Below, piece after piece: positions 7,774 to 15,591 of a stretch of 44,520 bases of DNA (positions are counted from its first letter, which is position 1; every line of letters starts with the position of its first letter). Source of the stretch: an uncultured Treponema sp. (GTDB lineage: Bacteria > Spirochaetota > Spirochaetia > Treponematales > Treponemataceae); assembly GCA_938045195.1 (NCBI GenBank), contig CALINC010000115.1, forward strand, positions 1 through 44,520, read 5' to 3'. Made by a program: the position numbers and the translations under genes. Under the pieces are notes generated by a model, which saw only the letters and a program-made list of their open reading frames with translations, ran no database searches and was not told where the DNA came from.

Positions 7774-9336
7774 ATGAAAACAAACTATATTAGAAAATAT
7801 AAAAAATTATATTATAATGATAAGAAACTAATTGTACTGTGTATTTTTATTCTACATATTTTATCAGCTATAGTTCTTGCAACAAATGCATTTGTATCGA
7901 GGATATTTACTAATCAAAATCAATTTATATATTTAGCATGTACAGCTATTACAATGTTTATATATTCAGCATTGACAATTAGTCTTAATTTATTGGGCGA
8001 AAAATATTTAATGTTTCAACCATTATCAAAAATTATGCAAAAGAGTTTCGAGAAATGTACCAATGTTTCTTCGGTAATATTTGGAAACTCACAAGCCGGT
8101 AGTGGTATTTTTTCAATCATGAGTTTACCGCAAACTATTATTTCTTTCTATTTTGCAAGGATTAGCCTTTTTTCAAATATATTAATTTTTGTAACGGTAT
8201 CGACAATTCTTTTTTTGTTTTCTCCATTTGCGTTATTTTTAGTTGCCTTATCAATTGGATTAGACTTGTTTTTATTTATATCTCGCAAAAAATTTGAAAG
8301 CTATAGACAAGAAATTGATGAGAATGGATTAGAGTCACAAATTATAACCCAAGATGTTTTTGATGCAATTGTGTCTGTGAAACTAAATGCAGCAGATGAA
8401 GCTTGTGCGTATCTTATTGATGAAAAAAATAAAAAAGAATTAAATGTCAGTGTAAAAATGTCTAACTTGGAAAAAGTAGTTAGTACGATAACTCAGTTAA
8501 AGTCGTTAATAATGCAAATGCTCGGTGTTCTATTTTTATATTCATTTTCAGATTATATTTTAATTTCTGATATTGCAAATATTATGTTTGTAAGTTCAAT
8601 AATATCTTCGGTCTCAAATAATATTATACATGGAATTATTGATATAAAAACTCTTTCACCCAGTGTTAGCCGACATATTGATTTTTTAAATACAAAAAAT
8701 AAAGCAGAGTATTCTTTAGAAAAGAAACAAATACATGATAATACAATTTTGGATTTGCAAAATATTCAATATAAAACAGCTGAGAAGACTATCTTTGATA
8801 ATGCATGTTTAAAAATAGCAAAGGGTGAAAAGGTCGCTATTACAGGTCAAAATGGTTCCGGAAAGTCTACACTCTTAAAGATAATTGCTCATACATGTTC
8901 AGAGCTTGTTACAGCAGTGTGGAGTAAACCTCATTTATTCAATCTTTCTCTAAAGACAAATTTAACATTTAATAAAAATTTTGATATAAATAGAGAAAAG
9001 GTTGAAAAGCTTTGTGTTGAATTTGAATTAAACACTTTTTTTAATAGTCTGCCAAATGGTTTCGATACAAAAATCGATATGAATCAAATGACCATTTCCG
9101 ACGGTGAAAATATGCGCTTAGCACTCGTTCGTAGTCTTGTTTATAATTCTGAAGTTCCAATTATCCTCCTGGATGAATTTTCTCGTAGTGTTGATTCTGC
9201 AATAGAAACAAAAATCGTCAAACATCTTTTATCATATAAAGACTTGACTGTAATTGCAGTTACGAATAGAATGTCTACAGCTCAGTTGTTTGATAAAATT
9301 TATTGCATTGATCAGAATCAGATAAAGGTGTGCTAA
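7774..9336 (+). CDS. Half ABC exporter with shortened, degenerate ATPase
   Basis: A 520-residue partner of the preceding gene; its AGGAGG (7763-7768) overlaps that gene's stop. Residues 1-300 are an exporter membrane domain with about six hydrophobic segments. The ATPase domain has a good Walker A, ITGQNGSGKSTLLKII, but only about 20 residues separate its lysine from the PHLFNLSLKTNLTF segment. That stretch is normally more than 40 residues and includes the Q-loop glutamine, here lost (VWSKPHLF). The signature is ISDGEN, Walker B is IILLDEFSRSVD, and the switch histidine is replaced by asparagine (AVTNRMST). The two half transporters therefore share an SDGE signature and lack Q-loop glutamines. 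It lies in the integron cassette region, and attC site 3 follows 44 bases after the stop. Confidence 0.75.
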   Translation: MKTNYIRKYKKLYYNDKKLIVLCIFILHILSAIVLATNAFVSRIFTNQNQFIYLACTAITMFIYSALTISLNLLGEKYLMFQPLSKIMQKSFEKCTNVSSVIFGNSQAGSGIFSIMSLPQTIISFYFARISLFSNILIFVTVSTILFLFSPFALFLVALSIGLDLFLFISRKKFESYRQEIDENGLESQIITQDVFDAIVSVKLNAADEACAYLIDEKNKKELNVSVKMSNLEKVVSTITQLKSLIMQMLGVLFLYSFSDYILISDIANIMFVSSIISSVSNNIIHGIIDIKTLSPSVSRHIDFLNTKNKAEYSLEKKQIHDNTILDLQNIQYKTAEKTIFDNACLKIAKGEKVAITGQNGSGKSTLLKIIAHTCSELVTAVWSKPHLFNLSLKTNLTFNKNFDINREKVEKLCVEFELNTFFNSLPNGFDTKIDMNQMTISDGENMRLALVRSLVYNSEVPIILLDEFSRSVDSAIETKIVKHLLSYKDLTVIAVTNRMSTAQLFDKIYCIDQNQIKVC

Positions 9337-9379
9337 CAAAAAAAATAAGTGGAAGGAAACTTGTAAGGATGTAAAAAAA

Positions 9380-9445
9380 ATCTGACGCCCGCTTAAACGC
9401 TGACAAACGGAACTATTCCCATTGCAGGTTAATCAAATGTTAGAC
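9380..9445 (+). other. attC: attC-like recombination site 3
   Basis: R' box GTTAGAC (9439-9445) fits GTTRRRY and pairs with TCTGAC in the R'' region (ATCTGAC, 9380-9386) through one G-T pair. The bases after R'' (GCCCGCTTAAACGCTGACA) align with site 1. It is followed by GGATGCATGGCGG, similar to the bases after sites 1 and 2. Confidence 0.65.
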
Positions 9446-9498
9446 GGATGCATGGCGGTGAAAAATAGAAAAAATATTAAATTCAAAGGAATATTTCT

Positions 9499-10188
9499 AT
9501 GAAAGTAGTATATGAAACTAATGGAAAAGGATTTCTTGGTTGGATAGAAAATCTCCCCGGTGCCTATGTTCGAGGCAAAACAATAGAAGAAGCACGAAAT
9601 AAATACAAAAGAGAAATTAAAGAATATGGACAATGGTTAGATATAGAAGTTAATGAAGCTGACAAAATTGATGAAGTAATTGTACATAGTAATTTGATGA
9701 TTGAAGATGCTGATAGTAATATTATTCTTGAAAGAGAAAAAAAAGAGTATGAGAATGAAAATGATTTTTATCGTGAATGTGAATTAGCTTTTTTATCGGC
9801 AAAAAAGGTTGATAGCATATACAACAAATGCAAGAACAAAAATGTAATCGATGATAATAAAGTACGAAAGACATTTTATGGAAATGTATATTCTACAATC
9901 TTTGAGCAATATAAACATATATGTAATGTACAACAATATTACTTAGGACAAGTAGGTTTAAAAGCAGATATAGATCTTGATATCATAAAAGGAAGAAAAA
10001 ATAGTATTGATGAACTGATAAAAAAATACAAAGAAGAAGGAAATAGAGTATTTAAGAATGATGAAGAAGATTGGTCCATTAGAAAAATTCTGCGGCGGTT
10101 GATATGGCATGATAGAATTCATGCAAAAGCAATTGAAAGAATGGAGTATAATATTACTAATAAATATAAACCTTACATTTCCCAATGA
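9499..10188 (+). CDS. HicB-like / DinB-like fusion protein, cassette gene
   Basis: A 229-residue soluble protein with two recognisable ends. Residues 1-50 match the HicB antitoxin fold: MKVVYETNGKGFLGWIENLP, then a 'GKTIEEARNKYKREI' helix. The C-terminal 100 residues look like the DinB/YfiT four-helix family, with the closing SIRKILRRLIWHDRIHAKA; the HDRIH motif supplies two of the histidines that bind metal in active members. No HicA toxin is adjacent, so this is not a complete toxin-antitoxin pair. AAAGGA at about 9484 supports ATG 9499. It follows attC site 3 but has no attC of its own. The last codons overlap the transposase remnant on the other strand, so the native C-terminus may have been replaced. 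The function is not known. Confidence 0.6.
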   Translation: MKVVYETNGKGFLGWIENLPGAYVRGKTIEEARNKYKREIKEYGQWLDIEVNEADKIDEVIVHSNLMIEDADSNIILEREKKEYENENDFYRECELAFLSAKKVDSIYNKCKNKNVIDDNKVRKTFYGNVYSTIFEQYKHICNVQQYYLGQVGLKADIDLDIIKGRKNSIDELIKKYKEEGNRVFKNDEEDWSIRKILRRLIWHDRIHAKAIERMEYNITNKYKPYISQ

Positions 10189-10450
10189 GCTTCTCAGTGT
10201 TTTCCCGGCTTTCTGGACATCGATAAAAGAGGTGATAAAGTATCGAATATCAGTGCTCTCTCCCGAATGTGTACCGAATATAAAGCCGATTACGCATAAT
10301 AGTAGTATATCTACCGGTGCATGTTTTTTGCCGTTTCGGAATGCAATGAGAAACGACATTCTTTTATTTCTTTTTAGTACGGTTGACATGATGCAGATGA
10401 TAAGTGTAAGTATTTTTATCGGTTGTGTGTCTGCGTTTTAAGGCTGCTGT
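10180..10450 (-). mobile_element. Decayed ISAs1-family transposase remnant
   Basis: Reading the minus strand leftwards from about 10450, landmarks of ISAs1 (H-repeat) transposases appear in the right order: NADTQPIKI (like DAMGxQxxIA), TVLKRNK (like LALKRNQ), an out-of-frame HR-x-IYYYY (like HGRIExRxY), then STDIRYFITSFIDVQKAGKTLRS. Removing one base after that gives RSHW, the conserved start of the RxHWxIEN block, where similarity stops at the cassette gene. At least two frameshifts and the absence of both ends show it is dead. No terminal repeats could be found. It probably marks a past IS insertion or deletion that truncated the array. Recognition is by memory of family motifs. Confidence 0.6.
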
Positions 10451-10551
10451 CTTCAAAAGAGACTTTATTCCCGTTATAAAATATGTACTTGCAAAAATAA
10501 AGATTCTACTATATACTTACCGCATATAATTTCATATTTTTTGAGGTTTTT

Positions 10552-11877
10552 ATGCGCAAATGTATTTTTACTATTAAATTATCGCTTGCCGTTTTTTTTA
10601 TAATGTTTATGGCAACCCTTTTGAGCTGTTCAAATAAACTCGGATATGGGGTTGTAACATGGTCAATGCCCGAATATAATCTTACCGCAGGAGATATTGT
10701 TCCTATATATGTACGTTCAAATATTGAACATGTGTATATTGTAGGCTTGAATGAACAAACAAGCGTCCGCATCGAAATTCCTTTATGGCAGCTTAACTTT
10801 TTTGAATCAAAAAAAGATGCAATTAAGTTTCAAAAAAAATTGGAAGAATATAAAAATACCTATGCTTCCGTAAAATTAGACGGACTACCCATGCGCTCGG
10901 AACCGGACAACAGTTCAAAACAAGTTTACCGCTTACGGCTTGGGCAAACAATAAAAATACTTTGGTTTTCTGAAGGCACTCCAGTTTTAAGAGGCGGCAC
11001 CCCCATTGAAGGCGAATGGTATAAAGTCCTCACCAATGACGGAACGCAAGGCTGGTGTTTCTCGCATAATTTAACAATTTACGATGAACGGGAAGCTTCT
11101 TCCGTTGCAGATTCTTCAACTGAAAAAATTACCGATGAAGCCTTAGAAGAAGTACTCAATTCAGCTTGGTATCCTGAAAATTACCGCAAAATGCTTACTT
11201 CAAAACAAGTCGATTTGAATAAAATAAGTTTAACGTGGGGTTTTTTCCCCGGTACCCGTTCAGGTGTTGCCCGAATAGAATTAAAAGATGTCAAACTTTC
11301 TTTTCACTATACGAAGATAACAAAAATTCGGGATAAATATCAATTTGATGGAGCAAGCCTTTCTCTTCAAATAAAAACAAAAGATTTAATTACGCTTGAA
11401 TTTTCCGATGAAACCGGAAAAACGAAATTTGAAAATTTCGTAACCCTAAATACAAACCCCGAAGAAATTATCAATAACGAATTAAAACGGCGTGAAGCAA
11501 AAATAGCCGAAATTGCAAGAACATCTCCTGAATTTAATTCAGCTAATTTCGGAGTACTCAAAATTTTAAACGGCGGACAATTTATTTGGTCAGGTTATAA
11601 TGTAATTTCGCCGTCAATAATTCCAAGCGGGGCAGGGGCTTCGGGAAAAGTTTCAATCGGCGGGTTTCTAACTGCAAAACTGAAATCGGATTATGACGGC
11701 GTTTTATGTTTTAATTTTGAAAAAGCTGAAACGCCGATATTCTTTATGTACAGTATTTCTTCAAAAGGCTTAAGGCTCGAAGCAGTAGACAATGTCAATA
11801 TAACCGAAAACATTGTAATGCGCAGAAGTTTAAATCCTGTAATTTTATTCTTCGCTGCAAACGGTTTTACCGAATAA
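10552..11877 (+). CDS. Treponema lipoprotein with SH3b domain
   Basis: A 441-residue probable lipoprotein. Residues 1-26 have a basic start, a hydrophobic core and the lipobox LLSC with Cys26, so it should be exported and lipid-anchored. Residues about 104-180 form an SH3b domain: KLDGLPMRSEPDNSSKQVYR at its start and a closing GEWYKVLTNDGTQGWCFSH. The rest is beta-rich without recognised motifs, ending in hydrophobic MRRSLNPVILFFAANG. GAGG about ten bases upstream supports the ATG. A TATAAT at 10525-10530 may be its -10. The ABC-F gene follows 21 bases after the stop, so the two could be cotranscribed. The role is probably in the cell envelope; the ligand is unknown. Confidence 0.7.
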   Translation: MRKCIFTIKLSLAVFFIMFMATLLSCSNKLGYGVVTWSMPEYNLTAGDIVPIYVRSNIEHVYIVGLNEQTSVRIEIPLWQLNFFESKKDAIKFQKKLEEYKNTYASVKLDGLPMRSEPDNSSKQVYRLRLGQTIKILWFSEGTPVLRGGTPIEGEWYKVLTNDGTQGWCFSHNLTIYDEREASSVADSSTEKITDEALEEVLNSAWYPENYRKMLTSKQVDLNKISLTWGFFPGTRSGVARIELKDVKLSFHYTKITKIRDKYQFDGASLSLQIKTKDLITLEFSDETGKTKFENFVTLNTNPEEIINNELKRREAKIAEIARTSPEFNSANFGVLKILNGGQFIWSGYNVISPSIIPSGAGASGKVSIGGFLTAKLKSDYDGVLCFNFEKAETPIFFMYSISSKGLRLEAVDNVNITENIVMRRSLNPVILFFAANGFTE

Positions 11878-11898
11878 AAACATACTCAAGGATTAAAA

Positions 11899-13875
11899 AT
11901 GCCATTTATTCAACTTTCAAAAATTTCACTTGCTTTCGGCGACAGGGATATTTTAAAAGATGTTACGCTGATTTTAACTACAGGAACAAAAGCGGCTCTT
12001 ACCGGTGCAAACGGTTGCGGAAAATCTACATTTATGAAAATAATTGCGGGATTGATGCAAGCGGATTCAGGTGAGATTGCCTGCGAAAAAGGCACGGCAA
12101 CAGCCTACTTGCCGCAATCCGGGATTGTGCATACGGGACGAACGCTTGCAGAAGAAGCGGAAACGGTATTTAGTTACGGCAAAGATATTTTAAAAGAAAT
12201 GGATAAAATAGGCGAAGCGATGAAAATGGAAACAAATGAACAAAAACTTTTATCGCTTGCAGAAGAATATCATGCACTTCAAATTAAGCTTGAAAATTCA
12301 GGCTGGAATTCCAGAAAAGGTTTAATCGATGAAACACTCCGAGGCTTAGGTTTTTCTACTTCCGATTTTGGCAAAAAAACCGAAACTTTTTCAGGCGGCT
12401 GGCAAATGCGTATTGCACTTGCAAAAGTTCTCTTACAAAATGCCGATATTGTAATCCTTGATGAACCGACGAACTATCTTGATATCGAAGCAAGAAACTG
12501 GCTTGAAATTTGGCTTAAAAAATTTAAGGGAGGTTTTTTACTTGTAAGCCATGATAGATATTTTTTAGACCAATGTGTTTTGGAAACGTATGAACTTTTT
12601 AACGGCGAATTAAAAAAATACAAAGGTTCTTACAGTGATTACGAAAAAACACGTCTTGTCGAAATTGAAAGTTTAGTAAAAGCATACGAGCAGCAACAGG
12701 AAGAAATTGCTAAAACGGAAGATTTTATAAGAAAATTTAGATACAATGCCAGTAAAGCGGCATTAGTTCAAGACAGAATAAAACGGCTTGAAAAACTTGA
12801 ATATATAAAAATTCCCGAACACTTAAAAAAAATTCATTTTAATTTTCCGCCCGCACCGCATTCCGGTAAGATAGTGCTGCAAGCTGAAAATATTTGCAAA
12901 TTTTACGGTGAACATTCCGTAATTGCAAACCTCGATTTAACCGTAGAAAAAAACGAACGGCTTGTTTTGGCTGGAAGAAACGGGGCGGGAAAATCAACGC
13001 TTCTTAAAATACTTGCAGGGCAAGACAAAAATTTTTTAGGTAACGTAAAACAGGGGGCAGGAGTCTGTACGGGTTATTTTTCTCAAGATGAATCGGAAAC
13101 CATTACCGGAAATGAAACGATAATAGAAATGCTTGAACGTTCAAGTCCTCTTGAACTGATTCCGAAATTAAAAGATATGCTCGCTGCATTTCTTTTTAGA
13201 GGCGACGATATTTATAAAAGTCTTTCAATCTTATCGGGCGGCGAAAAGAGCCGGCTTGCGCTTTTAACGCTTTTATTAAAACCTCTGAATCTTTTAATTC
13301 TTGACGAGCCGACAAACCATTTGGATATACATTCAAAAGACGTGCTGCTCGATGCCTTAAAAAAATTTGGGGGAACTGTAATTTTTGTTTCGCATGATAA
13401 GGGCTTTATTAAAAATCTGGCGACACGTGTTTTGGAACTTACCGCTTCATCTGATACTTCAAAAGCATCAAGGGTGCGTAACTTTCCGGGTACATACGAT
13501 TATTACTTGTATCGAATAGAAGCGGAAGAAAAAAATCCCGAAAGTGCGGTTATTGAAAAAAAATGCAGCGGAGAGAATGTATCACCGGCACAAAAAACTG
13601 AAACGGAAAAAACTCTCGGACAATTTTCTTATGAAAAGCAAAAAAAATTACGCGCCGAAAGACGCAAACTTGAAAAAGAAGAGGAAAAACTTTTAAACGA
13701 AATAGAAGAGTGCGAAAACAAAATTAAAGAAAATGAGAACCTCTTAGCGCAACCGGAAATTTATTCTGACGGAGAAAAGAGTAAAGCCGTTCAGCTAAAA
13801 ATAAACGGCTTAAAAAAACAAAGCGGTGAACTCTCCGAGAAATGGGCTGAAATTGCAAACTTCTTAGAAAGCTAA
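11899..13875 (+). CDS. ABC-F family ATPase
   Basis: A 658-residue soluble protein with two ATPase domains and no membrane segments, the layout of ABC-F proteins, which act on ribosomes. Domain 1 shows Walker A LTGANGCGKST (about 34-44), signature TFSGGWQMR and Walker B IVILDEPTNYLD. The linker (about 245-315) is the ABC-F-specific charged helical arm. Domain 2 shows GRNGAGKST (about 358), LSGGEKSR and LLILDEPTNHLD. The last 90 residues are a coiled coil rich in K and E, as in Uup and YdiF, where this part binds nucleic acid. It may relieve ribosome stalling or act in translation control. Antibiotic resistance activity cannot be inferred. The closest named relative is uncertain, so no symbol is given. 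Confidence 0.9.
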   Translation: MPFIQLSKISLAFGDRDILKDVTLILTTGTKAALTGANGCGKSTFMKIIAGLMQADSGEIACEKGTATAYLPQSGIVHTGRTLAEEAETVFSYGKDILKEMDKIGEAMKMETNEQKLLSLAEEYHALQIKLENSGWNSRKGLIDETLRGLGFSTSDFGKKTETFSGGWQMRIALAKVLLQNADIVILDEPTNYLDIEARNWLEIWLKKFKGGFLLVSHDRYFLDQCVLETYELFNGELKKYKGSYSDYEKTRLVEIESLVKAYEQQQEEIAKTEDFIRKFRYNASKAALVQDRIKRLEKLEYIKIPEHLKKIHFNFPPAPHSGKIVLQAENICKFYGEHSVIANLDLTVEKNERLVLAGRNGAGKSTLLKILAGQDKNFLGNVKQGAGVCTGYFSQDESETITGNETIIEMLERSSPLELIPKLKDMLAAFLFRGDDIYKSLSILSGGEKSRLALLTLLLKPLNLLILDEPTNHLDIHSKDVLLDALKKFGGTVIFVSHDKGFIKNLATRVLELTASSDTSKASRVRNFPGTYDYYLYRIEAEEKNPESAVIEKKCSGENVSPAQKTETEKTLGQFSYEKQKKLRAERRKLEKEEEKLLNEIEECENKIKENENLLAQPEIYSDGEKSKAVQLKINGLKKQSGELSEKWAEIANFLES

Positions 13876-13899
13876 CCATATTTTGAGCTTACGGTTTTA

Positions 13900-13915
13900 A
13901 AAGAGTCTACTCTTT
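13900..13915. terminator. Short hairpin between convergent genes
   Basis: AAAGAG/CTCTTT around TCTA, with A and T flanks. It lies between the ABC-F stop and the stop of the minus-strand flavin reductase-like gene, overlapping the latter's last codons. It may act in both directions but is weak. Confidence 0.3.
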
Positions 13916-14458
13916 CGTATAGACCGAAAGAATTTCACAAACATACATATAGTGAAAATCTTTTTTAGGGTACGAGTTGATAATAATTTGCGGGTCTAAA
14001 AACAAATCAGGGTCAAATCTGCTTCGATACAGCTTTCTGCACACAAGCGTTATCTCGGCTTGTTCAAACCCTACAGCATTTTCTTCTAAAAGAACCGGTT
14101 TTAATCCGGTTTTTTCAGCCTTGTCGGTATCGCGTCCCGAAACCGTACCGCAAACCGCAAGAGCTTTTCTCATTTTTTCGTCTTTCGGGTCAAAAAATGA
14201 AAGCGTCATATAATCTTCCCTTTCGGTAAATTCGGCGGTGTAACGTACCGGACGAATAAAAATAAAAGCGGTCAGTTTATTCCACAAATATCCGATACCG
14301 CCCCAGCCTGCCGTCATCGTATTCCAATTTTTCCGTTCAAGACCGGAGCCGGCAGTTACCAAAAAGCCCTCACCACGGCTTCCTGTAATAGAAGTTATCG
14401 GCTTAATCAGTTTATCCAATAATTCAGGCGTAGCCTTTTGCATTTTACATTGCTTCAT
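13907..14458 (-). CDS. Flavin reductase-like (FMN-binding split barrel) protein
   Basis: A 183-residue soluble protein resembling the flavin reductase domain family (FMN-binding split barrel). Typical features are NTMTAGWGGIGYLWNKLTAF, the segment that contacts FMN and in relatives reads 'NxMtaswg', then FIRPVRYTAEF, and later the FDPDLFLDP...HYMYVCEIL end that closes the barrel. Relatives reduce flavin with NADH/NADPH or bind FMN with unknown purpose. The ATG at 14458 is backed by AGGAG about nine bases upstream on the minus strand. It is isolated between + strand genes and convergent with the ABC-F gene. The true substrate is unknown. Confidence 0.75.
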   Translation of the reverse strand: MKQCKMQKATPELLDKLIKPITSITGSRGEGFLVTAGSGLERKNWNTMTAGWGGIGYLWNKLTAFIFIRPVRYTAEFTEREDYMTLSFFDPKDEKMRKALAVCGTVSGRDTDKAEKTGLKPVLLEENAVGFEQAEITLVCRKLYRSRFDPDLFLDPQIIINSYPKKDFHYMYVCEILSVYTKE

Positions 14459-14538
14459 ACAAACAATCTCCTAGCCGTTAATAGTCTACTACGATTCATT
14501 TTTTTTGTCAATCATATCTTTATGATTTTTATAGTGAT

Positions 14539-14566
14539 TGTACTGCCTCTTTAATTATGCTATTAT
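14539..14566 (+). promoter_or_regulatory. Promoter giving a probably leaderless GNAT mRNA
   Basis: TTGTAC (14539-14544), 16-base spacer, TATTAT (14561-14566), six bases, then ATG 14573. The expected transcription start falls on or next to the ATG, and there is no ribosome binding site in front of it. Confidence 0.5.
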
Positions 14567-14572
14567 AATAAA

Positions 14573-15436
14573 ATGTGTGATTGTCTTGATAATAAGTTTA
14601 CCATTACATATTTTCAAAATTACGAACAGCTTCATTCGGATATAAAAGAATTTATAAAAAAGTCCAAAACACAATATGCCGATACATTTGCAGCCGTATT
14701 CGATAATCAAAAAATAATAGGAATCGGCAGTTTGTATAAAAATAAAACTCATCCTCATTGCGATTATATAAATATTTTTGTTGAAGAACATTATCGAAAA
14801 TTAGGCTGCGGTAAACTTATTTTAAACGCTCTAAAAGAAAAATCTGAATTAAAAAAAATACAGTGTATGTTTGAATCGGATAATACGGCCCTAGCCGAAT
14901 TTTTAATTTCACAGGGGTTTATGCTTGTGCGGAAATGTTTTGACTTTGATTTGAAGCCGTGTTTTATCCTAAATAATGAAAAGCTCAGATTTGGTGTTTT
15001 TAAAAAAATTACCGATATTTCGCCTGATGAAGAAAAAGAATTAGCGGAATTGATTTTTTATAATTATACCGAATATCATAAAAATATAAATCCGCTTAAC
15101 CCCAATATATGCTGCAAAGATTTTTATACCGAATTTATTTTGCCGTATAATAAAGAAAATTCCAGTGTATATTTTTTTAACGGAAAACTTTCCGCATATA
15201 TGATTATTTATGATGATGATGAAGAAAATAATGAAGCCGGATATATCGGAGGAAAAAATATTGAAGATATTACATTCTATTTGCAGTATTATAAATATGC
15301 AATTAAAGAATTGCTTGATATGAAAAAAACGCTTTTTTTTGAAATAGATGATGTTAATAATTACGGATTTGCGCTGATGAAAGAATTAAAAATTGAATGT
15401 AATAATTCTTATGATACATATATCGGCAAATGCTAA
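14573..15436 (+). CDS. GNAT-family N-acetyltransferase
   Basis: A 287-residue protein whose first 125 residues are a GNAT domain: FAAVFDNQKIIGIGSLYKN (strands 2-3), DYINIFVEEHYRKLGCGKLI (strand 4 and the acetyl-CoA loop, with RKLGCGK for the usual R/QxxGxG/A), and MFESDNTALAEFLISQGF (strand 5-helix 4). The second half (about 135-287) may be a second, degenerate GNAT-like unit: it contains VYFFNGKLSAYMIIY and EAGYIGGKNI. The family moves acetyl groups from acetyl-CoA to amines; the acceptor is unknown. No Shine-Dalgarno sequence precedes the ATG, and the promoter placement suggests a leaderless transcript. Confidence 0.75.
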   Translation: MCDCLDNKFTITYFQNYEQLHSDIKEFIKKSKTQYADTFAAVFDNQKIIGIGSLYKNKTHPHCDYINIFVEEHYRKLGCGKLILNALKEKSELKKIQCMFESDNTALAEFLISQGFMLVRKCFDFDLKPCFILNNEKLRFGVFKKITDISPDEEKELAELIFYNYTEYHKNINPLNPNICCKDFYTEFILPYNKENSSVYFFNGKLSAYMIIYDDDEENNEAGYIGGKNIEDITFYLQYYKYAIKELLDMKKTLFFEIDDVNNYGFALMKELKIECNNSYDTYIGKC

Positions 15437-15484
15437 AAACAGCTCTTGAATTTTTAAAGCTGTACAATACGCAATTTTGCTCTG

Positions 15485-15513
15485 TTGAAATTAACGTTAA
15501 AATCTGTTATATT
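15485..15513 (+). promoter_or_regulatory. Sigma-70 type promoter of first ABC exporter operon
   Basis: TTGAAA (15485-15490), exactly 17 bases, TATATT (15508-15513). The predicted transcript starts near 15520 and contains the leader hairpin at 15536. Confidence 0.65.
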
Positions 15514-15535
15514 GAACAGACCATTAAAAATAAAA

Positions 15536-15571
15536 GGGAAGCTCTCAAAACTTCGGGTTTGATAGCTTCCC
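15536..15571 (+). promoter_or_regulatory. Leader hairpin upstream of ABC exporter
   Basis: GGGAAGCT pairs with AGCTTCCC and, inside, TCAAA with TTTGA, around a loop containing CTTCGGG. It has no T tract, so it is not a standard terminator. It ends ten bases before the AAGGGA ribosome binding site and may protect the mRNA or bind a regulator. Confidence 0.5.
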
Positions 15572-15591
15572 AAAAACATTAAGGGAAAAGA

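Larger units (their letters stand above)
4334..10188 (+). mobile_element. Segment of integron cassette array
   Basis: Three sites with the attC layout RYYYAAC...GTTRRRY (at 4334, 5277 and 9380) lie in the same orientation just after gene 3' ends. Between them are low-GC genes of unrelated function, each with its own ribosome binding site and all on the + strand. This is the signature of an integron array. A chromosomal integron is known from Treponema denticola. No integrase gene is in the window, so the platform must lie elsewhere or the array has been displaced. The right end abuts a decayed transposase and shows no attC. Confidence 0.65.

Noticed and set aside
9958..10180. Left half of a minus-strand frame continuing from the transposase remnant
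   Set aside because: Left of about 10180 it is only the antisense of the HicB-like gene; transposase similarity ends there.
9499..10188. Complete HicAB toxin-antitoxin module
   Set aside because: No HicA-like gene of 50-80 residues lies on either side; only an antitoxin-like domain is present.
10109..10441. A + strand open frame of 110 codons overlapping the end of the HicB-like gene
   Set aside because: It has no ribosome site and is the antisense of a decayed transposase whose motifs are clear on the minus strand.
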